The notes under the pieces: model-generated
Databases searched by the model: none
What the model saw: only the letters and a program-made list of their open reading frames with translations
What the model was told of the DNA's origin: nothing
Shown here: piece by piece, positions 42,897 to 51,579 of the stretch
Layout: every line of letters begins with the position of its first letter
Numbering within the stretch: the first letter of the stretch is position 1
Made by a program: the position numbers and the translations under genes
Assembly: GCA_041651315.1 (NCBI GenBank)
Contig: JBAZJM010000002.1
Coordinates: 1-64,000 of the forward strand
Origin: CAITYL01 sp041651315
GTDB lineage: Bacteria; Verrucomicrobiota; Lentisphaeria; Oligosphaerales; CAITYL01
DNA length: 64,000 nucleotides
Direction: 5' to 3'

Positions 42897-43382
42897 ATGA
42901 TAAAATACGTACGAGGCGATGCCACTAAACCGTGGATCAATGAGGGTGCTAACATCATAGCTCATGTATGTAATAATGCTGGTGGGTGGGGCAGAAATGA
43001 AGGATTCACCAGTGCTTTATCGAAACGTTGGCAACAACCAGAATCTGATTATAGAGCCAAATTTTCTAGTAAAAGTATTCTACTAGGTCAAGCATATTTA
43101 ATCGAAGTTGAACCATCTTTATTCGTAGCAAATTTAATTGCTCAAAATAATTATCGAAATCGACATAATCCTAACCCGCTTGACATCAATGCATTAACTA
43201 AATGTCTTAGAAGTCTAACAAATCATTTAGTTAAAACTTTCGATGATGCAACTATCCATATGCCGCGAATCGGTTGCGGATTAGCTGGTGGTAGATGGGA
43301 AGAAATTCAACCAGTCATTGAGTCAACATTAATTGCTGCTGACATTCCGGTGATCGTATATGACTACCATGAAATGAGTTAA
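42897..43382 (+). CDS. Macrodomain protein (ADP-ribose recognition or hydrolysis)
   Basis: 161 residues, a single macrodomain. GDATKP at 7-12, HVCNNAGGWGRNEGF, GQAYLIEV, VANLIAQNNY and IHMPRIGCGLAGGRWEEI match the ADP-ribose pocket, closest in style to Poa1p-like phosphatases. Such enzymes bind or remove ADP-ribose. In phages an inferred role is to undo ADP-ribosylation by host defences (DarT-type) or to act on NAD metabolites. It is in the plus-strand accessory group after thyX. Confidence 0.85.
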   Translation: MIKYVRGDATKPWINEGANIIAHVCNNAGGWGRNEGFTSALSKRWQQPESDYRAKFSSKSILLGQAYLIEVEPSLFVANLIAQNNYRNRHNPNPLDINALTKCLRSLTNHLVKTFDDATIHMPRIGCGLAGGRWEEIQPVIESTLIAADIPVIVYDYHEMS

Positions 43383-43385
43383 AAC

Positions 43386-43787
43386 ATGAATTTAGGTTAT
43401 TTAGAAAGTTCACATGTTTATCGTTCAGATAGTGATGAAATCATAGCAAAACTTAAACTTCCGCACGGCGGCGGAACTAAGGAGTGTGAAATTCCCCTGA
43501 CCGCTGAACAAGTCGTATCAGCTAAAATTGAACCACACGGTAATTTTGGACGATCAAAAATAACTATTACACTAACTATTCAAGTTGAAGCTCAGGGAAC
43601 ACCTGAAGAGCATAGAGATTATTTCGCCAGGTGTTTACTCGCTAAAATAAATCAACAAAGAGAACGACTGAGTAAAATAACTGAACAACTTCGTGAAACG
43701 TTAGAAGATAAAAATAAATTAGAAGCTGATTTGCGTGCTAAAGCTGTCGTTGAGTCAGCTTTATTGGCGACGGGTCAGACAAAATAA
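43386..43787 (+). CDS. Uncharacterised protein with a C-terminal coiled coil
   Basis: 133 residues. Beta-rich N-terminal 70 residues, then a helix KINQQRERLSKITEQLRETL. It starts 3 bp after the macrodomain stop. Not recognised. Confidence 0.62.
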   Translation: MNLGYLESSHVYRSDSDEIIAKLKLPHGGGTKECEIPLTAEQVVSAKIEPHGNFGRSKITITLTIQVEAQGTPEEHRDYFARCLLAKINQQRERLSKITEQLRETLEDKNKLEADLRAKAVVESALLATGQTK

Positions 43788-43859
43788 CGCAAACTTTGCG
43801 TATTCATAGTCGGTTTTAGATTATTGGTAAAAAACTATATTGGGGAGGGTCGTTCGACC
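43787..43859. terminator. Two hairpins at a convergent gene junction
   Basis: ACGCAAA-C-TTTGCGT (43787-43801) and GGTCG-TT-CGACC (43848-43859) occur in the gap between convergent genes ending at 43787 and 43879. Neither has a classical U-tract, though the first follows the stop codon directly. A bidirectional transcription end is likely by position. Confidence 0.4.
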
Positions 43860-43878
43860 GCTAGATAGAGGACGAAAC

Positions 43879-44232
43879 TTAGGTCAATTTGTACGAAGTC
43901 GACAGCATACTATCAGGTTTATAATCGGTTTTTGCTCGTGGGTGAAGAATAGGTTCATGGAAAATTTTAGTGAGTTCAAAAACAACATGACCGCTATTTT
44001 GATCCAAAACCGGGATTTCAGCGATTGTCAAACAAGGGCCACGCTTTCCCATTTCTTCAAGAGACTCTTGGGAAAGAATCGCTTTATCGACAGGAGTAAG
44101 ACTATAACCACCGATTATCTGGCAGGTGAATATCTTTCTGCCATTTTCAGCATACAGAGGACTAGAACCGTTCTTCTTACAATCAGAAGAAATCTTACAC
44201 AACTTACATTGCATTTGAAGAACGTCAGACAT
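43879..44232 (-). CDS. Cysteine-containing small protein
   Basis: 117 residues from the ATG at 44232. MQCKLCKISSDC near the N-terminus followed by Cys in KIFTCQ suggests a metal site. A plus-strand frame covering the same bases has no such motif and is rejected. It is convergent with the gene ending at 43787 and divergent from the PAS gene at 44279. Confidence 0.62.
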   Translation of the reverse strand: MSDVLQMQCKLCKISSDCKKNGSSPLYAENGRKIFTCQIIGGYSLTPVDKAILSQESLEEMGKRGPCLTIAEIPVLDQNSGHVVFELTKIFHEPILHPRAKTDYKPDSMLSTSYKLT

Positions 44233-44278
44233 AGAGAACTCTACCAAACACAGAGTTTTTGATTTCTTACAGGGCCCA

Positions 44279-45193
44279 ATGATTAGAGAAAACCATCAAG
44301 ACCCAATACTACGTGAAGAACGAGATATCGGAAGGAATCTTGAAGATAAAGCTGTATTTGAAGTCAATTATTCAAGTGGTTCAATCGATTGGGCTAACGA
44401 CTTTGCACTAGAAAAATTAGGTTATACTCTTGAGCAGATAACCTCGATGTCCATATTCGATCTTTCCCCGGAAAGATTCCATGAAAAAGTCCGAGAGGAC
44501 ATGGCATCGGACATTCGTGATCGAGAAAAAAGATTTTCCATACTCCCTCTCCGATCTATAACCGGGGAAGTATCCTGGTGGTATGTATATCGAATAAAAT
44601 CCTCACCGCCAAAGAAGTGGTTATCTGCTGAACATCTGCAAAATACCGCCGTGGTTGGACCGGAGTTCACATTTATGTGTCTCCAGATGGAGACTGTAAA
44701 TAACCAAGCTGATCTTGAGCTAAGGATGGATGACTTAGAATCCTGGGTTCAAAATCAAGTTGAAAGAGTTGATAGAGACATCCATGGTCTAAGAGAAAAA
44801 ATAGACAGCATAGGTACAAAAACTGATCATGCTGTAAATGCAGCAAAAAATGCTGCGCAAAATTCACTTGACGCAAAAAATGCTTCGTTAGCAGTTCAGA
44901 GTGAATTTAAAGATCAGTTCAAGAAATTTGAAGATTCTCAGATAGATCACACAGCTGAGATTTTAAGACTTATTGGAATGGATTCAATTTTAGATGTTCG
45001 AATTCGAGCATTTGAAGAACATGTTAAGTCGACAACTGAACTGGCTGTGAAAACGATTGAAGCCCAAGCCGATTCAGCTGGAAAAGGACTATCGAAAAAG
45101 ATCACTATTCCAATTGGAGTGTTGGTTGGATTAGCTACAATAATTCAGATAATTTTATCACATTGGGATAAAATCATTAAATTCATTCACTAA
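44279..45193 (+). CDS. PAS-domain protein with coiled coil and C-terminal membrane anchor
   Basis: 304 residues. Residues about 20-112 read as a PAS fold: INWAND-like IDWANDFALEKLGYTLEQI, FDLSPERFHEKV, then FSILPLRSITGEVSWWYV. PAS domains sense ligands, redox or light, or mediate dimer contacts. A long coiled coil (145-260) rich in Ala, Asp and Lys follows, then a membrane helix IPIGVLVGLATIIQIIL and a short tail. No kinase, cyclase or methyl-acceptor domain is attached. A sensor of host state or a virion-assembly platform are both possible. Confidence 0.75.
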   Translation: MIRENHQDPILREERDIGRNLEDKAVFEVNYSSGSIDWANDFALEKLGYTLEQITSMSIFDLSPERFHEKVREDMASDIRDREKRFSILPLRSITGEVSWWYVYRIKSSPPKKWLSAEHLQNTAVVGPEFTFMCLQMETVNNQADLELRMDDLESWVQNQVERVDRDIHGLREKIDSIGTKTDHAVNAAKNAAQNSLDAKNASLAVQSEFKDQFKKFEDSQIDHTAEILRLIGMDSILDVRIRAFEEHVKSTTELAVKTIEAQADSAGKGLSKKITIPIGVLVGLATIIQIILSHWDKIIKFIH

Positions 45194-46142
45194 TCTTAGT
45201 ATATAATTCATAGATCAAATTCTTTAGACCTACGAAAGATAGATTCTCCGTATTTTTTAGTCTAAATCCGGCAGATGATAGGTGGCCACCGCCACCTTCA
45301 ATCAACTCAGCCATTTTATTAACTGGTACTCCATTCTTTTTCTTTGATCGAAAAGAAATGTGAGTATCGTATGTCCCACCCTCAAAATTTTGGAAATAAC
45401 CGACTGCTATGTCACAATCATGATTATTGATTAATTCATGAGCAGTTTCACTTATGAGTTTCTCAGTACAATTGAAAAATCCGAATTTTTTTCCTTTATA
45501 CGTTTCAATTACTGCAGTACTAGCCAAGCGAAAAGCTTTTCCTTCACTTTTCTTCAATAAGACACCGCCAAATCTTAACATTTCGTCAAGATCTAGTTCA
45601 AGTTCGCTAGCTGAAATTAATAAAGAATTTTGGTTATAAAAACTAAGAGAGTTAGCAAGACAACAAGCGTATCTCCAATCAGCATGTTCCTCTTGCCAGG
45701 TATCTCGAATCATGGAAAGCCAAGCAAATCGAGCCCATTTTTCGAGTATGAGATCATTTCTATATTTTTCAAGAGGAAGTAACGGCTTCATTACATGTTT
45801 GAATGCTAAGCTCGCACCACTATCATTTGCATCACCATAAATACCAAGTTTTCTCGTAACTTCTTCCATGGTATCATGATGATCAAGAACGATTGGACTA
45901 AATGGGATCCAATCTTCCCAGTTTCTAACTGGTGGAGACATGTCAACAAACATTTGACCTGGAGCAGCTACTAAATTTAAATGCTCCATAGTGTCATATT
46001 GAATGAAATAAATTTCGGGAAATAAACCGATAGATGCATATGCAGCTTTACAAATCATGGCTGCTGCTAACCCATCAGGACAAAATGAATGACTATATAT
46101 AGTCTTTATTGACTTCAATTTTTCAATATCGATTTGTGACAT
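45183..46142 (-). CDS. DHH-family phosphoesterase
   Basis: 319 residues. The DHH domain carries SHSFCPDGLAAAM, MFVDMSPP and IVLDHHDTM, and the C-terminal DHHA1 domain has GGGGHLSSAGFRL. The family includes RecJ, nanoRNases and cyclic dinucleotide phosphodiesterases; the size without OB or extra domains is nearer to the nanoRNase/oligonucleotide group. Inferred roles are nucleotide scavenging or cleavage of signal nucleotides of host defence. The 3' end overlaps the PAS gene by 11 bp. Confidence 0.85.
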   Translation of the reverse strand: MSQIDIEKLKSIKTIYSHSFCPDGLAAAMICKAAYASIGLFPEIYFIQYDTMEHLNLVAAPGQMFVDMSPPVRNWEDWIPFSPIVLDHHDTMEEVTRKLGIYGDANDSGASLAFKHVMKPLLPLEKYRNDLILEKWARFAWLSMIRDTWQEEHADWRYACCLANSLSFYNQNSLLISASELELDLDEMLRFGGVLLKKSEGKAFRLASTAVIETYKGKKFGFFNCTEKLISETAHELINNHDCDIAVGYFQNFEGGTYDTHISFRSKKKNGVPVNKMAELIEGGGGHLSSAGFRLKNTENLSFVGLKNLIYELYTKISE

Positions 46143-46954
46143 TAAATTGATCCTCTCGAAGATAGCATGGCGTTAGTTACAGAAGAGAGAGGATTCGGGA
46201 AAAATCCGGGAAGTTTAATTGCTTGCAAAATAAGTTTTGCGAAACTATGTAAATCATCAACAGTCCCATCATTATTAACGACGAAATCAAATACTGAATC
46301 AGGAATTGTTGCCATTTCAGTTTCTGATCGATGGTTATATGGAGGTATTGGTATAGATGGTCTTTTTACTCGAATCAAGACAGGAATGAAAAATTCTGTA
46401 GTCATCTGTCTAGCAAGAAGCATCTCATGCCAGTGACGAAAATCGGCGGAACATGAAAAGAAAATATCTGGGACAGAGGCCAAATTTTCTTGACTATCTA
46501 ATCGACGTACTAGCCCCATCATTCGATCGTATTCCCAGTATAAATAATCATTCCCACGAATTTTTTGAATTTCTGTCATCATTTTATGAGTTTCAAGAGC
46601 TTTTCGAACCCAAGTATTTTCATACATGAGATTCATGAGTTCACAATAACGCTGAAGAGCTTCCCTTGGAGAAAGCCAAATCTTCGGATCTCCAGACTTA
46701 GCATCTTGGAGTTCTTCAGCAGTCATCGAGCGAGCTTCTTCTCTCAAATATCTTAAATCACCAGCATTTCGACAAGAACTTGGTCCGAAAAGTTGTTCTT
46801 CAGTAAATCCATATATATCCGCCATGTGACGTTTTGCCGGATCAGCAAGCCCAATTTTAGGGGCTCCAGTATCAGTAATTATTTGACTGGCAAACTCGTC
46901 TTTCCCAGAGCCAGAATAACCAGAAATGCAAAGTACATAGTGCTTGATAGACAT
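46142..46954 (-). CDS. Deoxynucleoside monophosphate kinase-like P-loop kinase
   Basis: 270 residues. Walker A is GYSGSGKDEF (12-21). LSPREALQRYCELMN and NTWVRKAL resemble phage T4 gp1-type dNMP kinases. These phosphorylate dNMPs to dNDPs, including modified ones in some phages, which fits a phage with PurZ. Its stop shares a base with the DHH gene start, so the two are one unit. Confidence 0.72.
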   Translation of the reverse strand: MSIKHYVLCISGYSGSGKDEFASQIITDTGAPKIGLADPAKRHMADIYGFTEEQLFGPSSCRNAGDLRYLREEARSMTAEELQDAKSGDPKIWLSPREALQRYCELMNLMYENTWVRKALETHKMMTEIQKIRGNDYLYWEYDRMMGLVRRLDSQENLASVPDIFFSCSADFRHWHEMLLARQMTTEFFIPVLIRVKRPSIPIPPYNHRSETEMATIPDSVFDFVVNNDGTVDDLHSFAKLILQAIKLPGFFPNPLSSVTNAMLSSRGSI

Positions 46955-47023
46955 GTCCCTGAAAAATACAATAGATAATTATTGATAAAAATAGTCATGA
47001 ATTTATGAAATGTATTCTCGAAT

Positions 47024-47599
47024 ATGAAGAAATCAGTGACAGAGACAATGAAGAATTATATAGTTGTCATTTTAGTTAAAACCGGTGAAGAATCAGTTGA
47101 ACAAAGGTTATTTATCGTCAAAAGTTGTCTCGATATTGAGCTATTCACGAGACTTATCGTATATATGTTAGATTGCAATCCAGTAGTTCTAGGAGAAGTA
47201 GACCTACATCTGAAGAAAAATGTTAATTTTTCTTTCTTTTCTCAGCCACTTCCACCAATGTTTGTTAACCTAAGTTCTTTCATTGATCCGGAAAGATTTA
47301 CTGATGAAAGAGTAGTTAAAGAATCAGTCTGGTGTTTACTTCGAGCTGAAGACGCTCAACTGATACACAAAGATTGGAAATCAGATCCTAGATATGCAAT
47401 AGGAAAAGAAATTCTTGCAAAAAGAGATTTGGTGAAGAAAAATCCGTCAAAAGATGGACAAGAAGATAAAGAAGATGATGACGTTTATTATGCTAACAAA
47501 GTAGATCATTTTGCATGGATGTCCGACAAACGCTGGCCAGGACAATTTAAATTAGATATTGTAAGAACATCACGTTCAAATAAACGAAAGAATTCATGA
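47024..47599 (+). CDS. Uncharacterised protein
   Basis: 191 residues; N-terminal half alpha/beta, then a very charged linker (KNPSKDGQEDKEDDD) and a basic tail. Its 3' end overlaps the convergent gene by 6 bp. Not recognised. Confidence 0.62.
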   Translation: MKKSVTETMKNYIVVILVKTGEESVEQRLFIVKSCLDIELFTRLIVYMLDCNPVVLGEVDLHLKKNVNFSFFSQPLPPMFVNLSSFIDPERFTDERVVKESVWCLLRAEDAQLIHKDWKSDPRYAIGKEILAKRDLVKKNPSKDGQEDKEDDDVYYANKVDHFAWMSDKRWPGQFKLDIVRTSRSNKRKNS

Positions 47600-48061
47600 T
47601 TTCATTATTGACTCAACTTCAAGAATATTTATAACAGCACGTAAACTCTCTGCTGAAACACCACTTCCAATAAGAAGTCCGCATAAAGTGCGAAAATCAA
47701 GAAGAAGAGATTGAAGTACTTCTTCTTTACTTATGCCTGGAACAACTACCGCTCCATCTGCTAATACTGGTTCTTTACTTTCAATTACACCATCGATAAT
47801 TCTGACGTCGGACGATTTAAAAATATTATATATTTCATCTACAATAACTTGCTTTGAATTCGTCCCTTGAAAATGGTCGAAAATTTTCGTTCGCTTCCCT
47901 TCTAAAGCGAGTCGAATAAAAGCAACAGCCATCAATCTAGTTCGACCAGTACGTCTGACACTTTGATCATCAGATACGAGCCATTTAATAACCTCAAGTT
48001 TATTAAGTTCACTAGCAGTGAGTTTTTCAATTATATCATAATAGTCTTTCAGTAAAGTCAT
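47594..48061 (-). CDS. Uncharacterised protein
   Basis: 155 residues, helical N-terminal half (SELNKLEVIKWLVSDD) and a basic patch RRTGRTRLMAVAF. Single gene between the convergent gene ending at 47599 and the divergent endolysin. Not recognised. Confidence 0.62.
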   Translation of the reverse strand: MTLLKDYYDIIEKLTASELNKLEVIKWLVSDDQSVRRTGRTRLMAVAFIRLALEGKRTKIFDHFQGTNSKQVIVDEIYNIFKSSDVRIIDGVIESKEPVLADGAVVVPGISKEEVLQSLLLDFRTLCGLLIGSGVSAESLRAVINILEVESIMKS

Positions 48062-48091
48062 TAAGAAAGACGTACAATCAGCGAGGTTACT

Positions 48092-49204
48092 ATGGTCGTA
48101 GAATCTGAAATTGGTTGGGGATCATATAAGAATTTCGAAGGACCATGGTATAAGGGAAAATTCGCTTACGTACTTCCCGGAAGCCCATCTGATGACGAAA
48201 AAGTCATGGCCGTAATTACAGCTACTGAAGGTGGAAAATTCGATGCCTTCAATGGTTATGATAGCTGTGGTTGGACATCAGGTGTCATCCAATGGATTGA
48301 AAAAGGTCAGTATTCCATCTCGGATATGTTAGGTGCAACAGCTGATAAAGGGCAATCACTCATAAACAGTGTGATTGCAATGGCTGCAGCTAACGGAGTT
48401 TCGTTCAAGAAGAATGTAAAAGGTCGATATCGTTTCTTCTTCTCAGATGCTCGAGGCGAGATCGATACATATGATGAACAGAAACAACTTTTCTATATTC
48501 ATGGAGATGGAACAAAAGGGACCTGGGACGACAATACGAAAGCTTACGGTCGTCGTTGGGCAGCTGCAATTTCTTCAGTATGGGAAAATCCGATAGCTCA
48601 AAACGTTCAAACAATATACACAGCATCCCGTCTCAACGGTTTCATGCTTCCTTATGCGAAAAATCTTTTCGCTACAATGCCTAAGACAAATTTGGCAGCA
48701 GGCCTTCGTGCAGCTTATTTATCATTTGCTGCAAATAACCCAACTTGGGCAAACAATGCGCTAAAAATTGGAGTAGATAAATCAAAAGCCACAACCTGGA
48801 GCCTAGACTGGGTAATTGATATCTTAAAATCACTCACTTTCACTCCACAAGTTGCAATTTATCCTCATCGCTATGATTGTATTCGCCCTGTTCTTGAAAA
48901 GCTTTACGGATTACAGTTACCGGATTTCGCTAAAGAGCTCCAAAACTGGTCAGTACAAACAGGAATTCCAGTCGGAATTGATACGAGAACGTTACAACGT
49001 TCCTTGATTGCTCTTGGTTATGACCTCGGTCCAGCTGCAGATGACGGCGTATACGGAGAAAAAACTAAAGATGCCGTCATGTCACTTGAACAAACAAGTG
49101 GGACAGTTCCAAAGGAAAATCAAGACGGAATGGTTGACGTCTATACATTCCCAGCCCTGATGGCTGCAATGGAAGCTAAAGGTCTCCCATTAATGTCAAT
49201 GTAG
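48092..49204 (+). CDS. Endolysin with lysozyme-like domain and peptidoglycan-binding domain
   Basis: 370 residues, no signal peptide. N-terminal part has ITATEGGKFDAFNGYDSCGW, a Glu followed by a loop and SGVIQWIEKGQ, as in large-phage lysozyme-like domains. The C-terminal PG-binding repeat is at about 285-350: DTRTLQRSLIALGYDLGP, DDGVYGEKTKDAVM. It would cleave peptidoglycan at lysis or be a virion lysin. Exact bond specificity cannot be read. Confidence 0.78.
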   Translation: MVVESEIGWGSYKNFEGPWYKGKFAYVLPGSPSDDEKVMAVITATEGGKFDAFNGYDSCGWTSGVIQWIEKGQYSISDMLGATADKGQSLINSVIAMAAANGVSFKKNVKGRYRFFFSDARGEIDTYDEQKQLFYIHGDGTKGTWDDNTKAYGRRWAAAISSVWENPIAQNVQTIYTASRLNGFMLPYAKNLFATMPKTNLAAGLRAAYLSFAANNPTWANNALKIGVDKSKATTWSLDWVIDILKSLTFTPQVAIYPHRYDCIRPVLEKLYGLQLPDFAKELQNWSVQTGIPVGIDTRTLQRSLIALGYDLGPAADDGVYGEKTKDAVMSLEQTSGTVPKENQDGMVDVYTFPALMAAMEAKGLPLMSM

Positions 49205-49216
49205 TATGATCCTATT

Positions 49217-49411
49217 ATGGGTCAGCATCCCTCAAAAGAGTTACTAGATTCAATAGATCTACAAGAATTATCTGAAGAAGATTTACTTGATCATCTCGAT
49301 CGGGTTTCATCCGAGGTGAAGAGGCGAAATAACTTATATCCAAAAACTCAAGAAGGAGCAGCAACAGAAATTTTGAGTATATTACAAACTGCGTTTAATA
49401 TACCGAAATGA
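49217..49411 (+). CDS. Small acidic protein
   Basis: 64 residues; acidic helices (LQELSEEDLLDHLDRV). 12 bp after the endolysin stop, so cotranscribed with it. Function unknown. Confidence 0.55.
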   Translation: MGQHPSKELLDSIDLQELSEEDLLDHLDRVSSEVKRRNNLYPKTQEGAATEILSILQTAFNIPK

Positions 49412-49452
49412 TATTTCAATAAAAGATCATTTAAGATTAAGAGGAAACCTTA

Positions 49453-49692
49453 TTGAACCGTATTTATAAGATGAGAAGTGTACTATGGGAACCTGAGATT
49501 GGCAAGTGCAGCGAATGCGGTTGCACTAGTCTTGTTCGCAAGTACTCATTCGAGGGGAAACTAAGAACCTTTTGTTTCCCCTGTTGGGATCTTGCACAAG
49601 AACCAAGAGTGATGTCTAGCCTCGATTGGAACGACGACGATCAAGTCGTATTTGTTTTCCCGGCTGAAGAAGCTCCATCGAGAGCAGCTTAA
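49453..49692 (+). CDS. Small zinc-ribbon protein
   Basis: 79 residues from a TTG at 49453, supported by a strong AAGAGGAAA 7 bases upstream. KCSECGCTSLV and FCFPCW form a C4 ribbon. The C-terminus is acidic. Function unknown. Confidence 0.62.
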   Translation: MNRIYKMRSVLWEPEIGKCSECGCTSLVRKYSFEGKLRTFCFPCWDLAQEPRVMSSLDWNDDDQVVFVFPAEEAPSRAA

Positions 49693-49731
49693 CTGTATTC
49701 TTCCTGAGTGAATCAGGAAAAGAGGGATCGA

Positions 49732-49980
49732 ATGCTCGCAGGAGCATTGATGATCCAATCAGCTTTATCGGTTCTTCATGCTGGCGGGGCTATTACTGAA
49801 GAAGCTTATCTTTCCTTAGAAAGAGGATTATTATTAATGGGGGTTGATAAGAATCACGAAGTATGTGAATTGATTAAAAAACGTGTTCACCATAGTATCA
49901 TAAATAACGCGACACACAGATTAGTACCGAAAATCTTATATGAAGAATTTGCAACAGTTGAGTATGTAATGGAGAGTTGA
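49732..49980 (+). CDS. Small uncharacterised helical protein
   Basis: 82 residues from the ATG at 49732, which has GAGGG 5 bases upstream; a GTG at 49708 is possible but lacks a ribosome-binding site. Helical, with LSVLHAGGAITEEAYLSLE. The stop overlaps the start of the glycosylase-like gene (TGATG), so they are translated together. Confidence 0.6.
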   Translation: MLAGALMIQSALSVLHAGGAITEEAYLSLERGLLLMGVDKNHEVCELIKKRVHHSIINNATHRLVPKILYEEFATVEYVMES

Positions 49981-50681
49981 TGGAGCCAAGAAAGAATCTC
50001 ACAGAAAAAGAATTGGGTGACGACAGACCAAGAACATCAGATCGTCCCGATACTTATTTTCGAAAAGCATTAGCGTTCACGCTCAAATATTATTCTAAGG
50101 AAATGGAGCATATTTCCTCGACAAAATTTGAGGAACTAACTCCGGAAAAATTTTTTCTTGAATGTATGTGGGTGATCCATGCTACGGGTTTCAATGCTCA
50201 AGTTGTTGGGCAAATGATGCCGAAACTTGTCACTGCTTATGGACAATGGAATATTCTCGGGCATGAAAATATAGAAAATGTCCTAGAGAGGGTCTGTAAG
50301 ATCTGCAATAATCCAGCGAAAATTGAATCTGTTCGTTCAATTGCTGGAATAATGGTTGGTACTAATAACTGGGAGAATTTTAAACAAGACAGGCTATCCT
50401 CCCCAGATAAACTAAAAGAACTTCCCTATATAGGAAAGGTCACTTGTTTTCATCTCGCAAGAAATATAGGTCTTCTCGATTCCGTGAAACCGGATCTTCA
50501 TTTAGTCCGATTAGCGAAATATTGGGGTTATCGAGATTGTATTGAACTCTGTAAATATTTTCAAGAGAGTCATGAAAAGAAGACCGGAACAAGGTACCCA
50601 TTAGGGATTATAGACCTTATTCTCTGGTATGCAGCTTCTTCTACCGGGACCCTCGATATACGAAAATCTGGTGAAAGATAA
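49980..50681 (+). CDS. HhH-GPD (endonuclease III-like) DNA glycosylase homologue
   Basis: 233 residues from the ATG at 49980. The helix-hairpin-helix is LPYIGKVTCFHLA (148-160) and the catalytic-type Asp is Asp172 in VKPDLHLVRLAKYWGY, where the family has 'VDtHVrR'. The upstream helical part fits the six-helix barrel. The C-terminal Fe-S cysteines of Nth/MutY are missing. Could excise a specific base; in a phage with possible modified DNA this is intriguing. Activity not proved. Confidence 0.72.
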   Translation: MEPRKNLTEKELGDDRPRTSDRPDTYFRKALAFTLKYYSKEMEHISSTKFEELTPEKFFLECMWVIHATGFNAQVVGQMMPKLVTAYGQWNILGHENIENVLERVCKICNNPAKIESVRSIAGIMVGTNNWENFKQDRLSSPDKLKELPYIGKVTCFHLARNIGLLDSVKPDLHLVRLAKYWGYRDCIELCKYFQESHEKKTGTRYPLGIIDLILWYAASSTGTLDIRKSGER

Positions 50682-50691
50682 TACTAAACAG

Positions 50692-50728
50692 CGTGGCGAT
50701 GAAAGCGAGGTCCGACTTCATCGCCACG
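50692..50728. terminator. Hairpin between convergent genes
   Basis: CGTGGCGATGAA (50692-50703) and TTCATCGCCACG (50717-50728), perfect 12-bp stem and a 13-base loop, between the gene ending at 50681 (plus) and that ending at 50761 (minus). No U-tract; probably a bidirectional end or RNA 3' protector. Confidence 0.55.
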
Positions 50729-50760
50729 ATGCTTATCCAGAATTTCAAAAATTCTAGAGA

Positions 50761-51036
50761 TTACTCGTTGACGCGATTCGGACGAGTACCCTTGGCCTTG
50801 GTGAGATACTCCATGGCCTTATCGAATTGCTGATCATTGTCGCCGTCGATAGCTTCCGTGAGCATTTCGAGGCCGCGTCGTAGCATCGCTTTACCGGGGC
50901 CGGAACGTGGGAGAGCTTGCTGAGTTTGCTGATCCTGATTCTGCTGAGCTTGCTGATCCTGGGCCTGATCTTGGTCCTGGTCCTGCGCAATGAAACGAGC
51001 CGCAACCCTACGAGCGATTTCTTGATGTGTCGTCAT
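50761..51036 (-). CDS. Small protein with an Asp/Gln repeat
   Basis: 91 residues. After MTTHQEIARRVAARFIAQ comes a low-complexity DQDQ/QAQQ stretch, then a helical C-terminus. Alternate frames on both strands here arise from the repeat. The N-terminus is an amphipathic helix. Function unknown. Confidence 0.6.
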   Translation of the reverse strand: MTTHQEIARRVAARFIAQDQDQDQAQDQQAQQNQDQQTQQALPRSGPGKAMLRRGLEMLTEAIDGDNDQQFDKAMEYLTKAKGTRPNRVNE

Positions 51037-51117
51037 ATTGATTCCGATGACCTCAAATTAGGTAACTGCGGATTTCATCCGCTGACGATTAAGATCGGTA
51101 TCAAAGGCCCAAACGTT

Positions 51118-51561
51118 TTAAGCTGACCCTCCGGGGGAGGAAAAAACAAAAGCACGTCCAGCGGCGAGGGCGAGGGATGATTGCTCAGCCTCTGGGAGGG
51201 CAGGAAGGATTATTCCTCGAGCCATTAGCTCAGCAGCTAACATCACCACTCTTCGATAATCACCCATCAAGGACTTCGCTAAAGCTAAAGACAGGTCCTC
51301 ATCAGTAGAATCGATTATAGTCTTCCAAATTGGATCCCATTCAGCTAAGACGGATTCTTTTGTTTGTCCAGGGATAACTGCTGCAGCAGCAATGAATTCA
51401 ACCCCTTGAGTATGAAGACGGATATAGAGAACATCATCTCCAATCCCTGTTAAGGGACCGAACCCAACAGTCATCTCTTCTTGGTCAAAACCGAAACGAC
51501 GAAGAGTCTCACAAACTGACCATCCATCGAGAATATATTGGGCGAGAAAAAGAACCGACAT
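51118..51561 (-). CDS. Uncharacterised protein
   Basis: 147 residues, Ala/Leu-rich, alpha/beta. No membrane segment or motif recognised. Located between the Gln-repeat protein and a small Cys protein on the minus strand. Confidence 0.62.
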   Translation of the reverse strand: MSVLFLAQYILDGWSVCETLRRFGFDQEEMTVGFGPLTGIGDDVLYIRLHTQGVEFIAAAAVIPGQTKESVLAEWDPIWKTIIDSTDEDLSLALAKSLMGDYRRVVMLAAELMARGIILPALPEAEQSSLALAAGRAFVFSSPGGSA

Positions 51562-51579
51562 ACCAAATAGTACTGATGA

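Noticed and set aside
43840..44262. Plus-strand frame opposite a Cys-containing minus gene
   Set aside because: The minus frame has a CKLC-type motif and better context; the plus frame is basic and featureless.
50754..51126. Alternative frames at the Asp/Gln-repeat gene
   Set aside because: Low-complexity DNA opens several frames; only 50761-51036 has a sensible start and composition.
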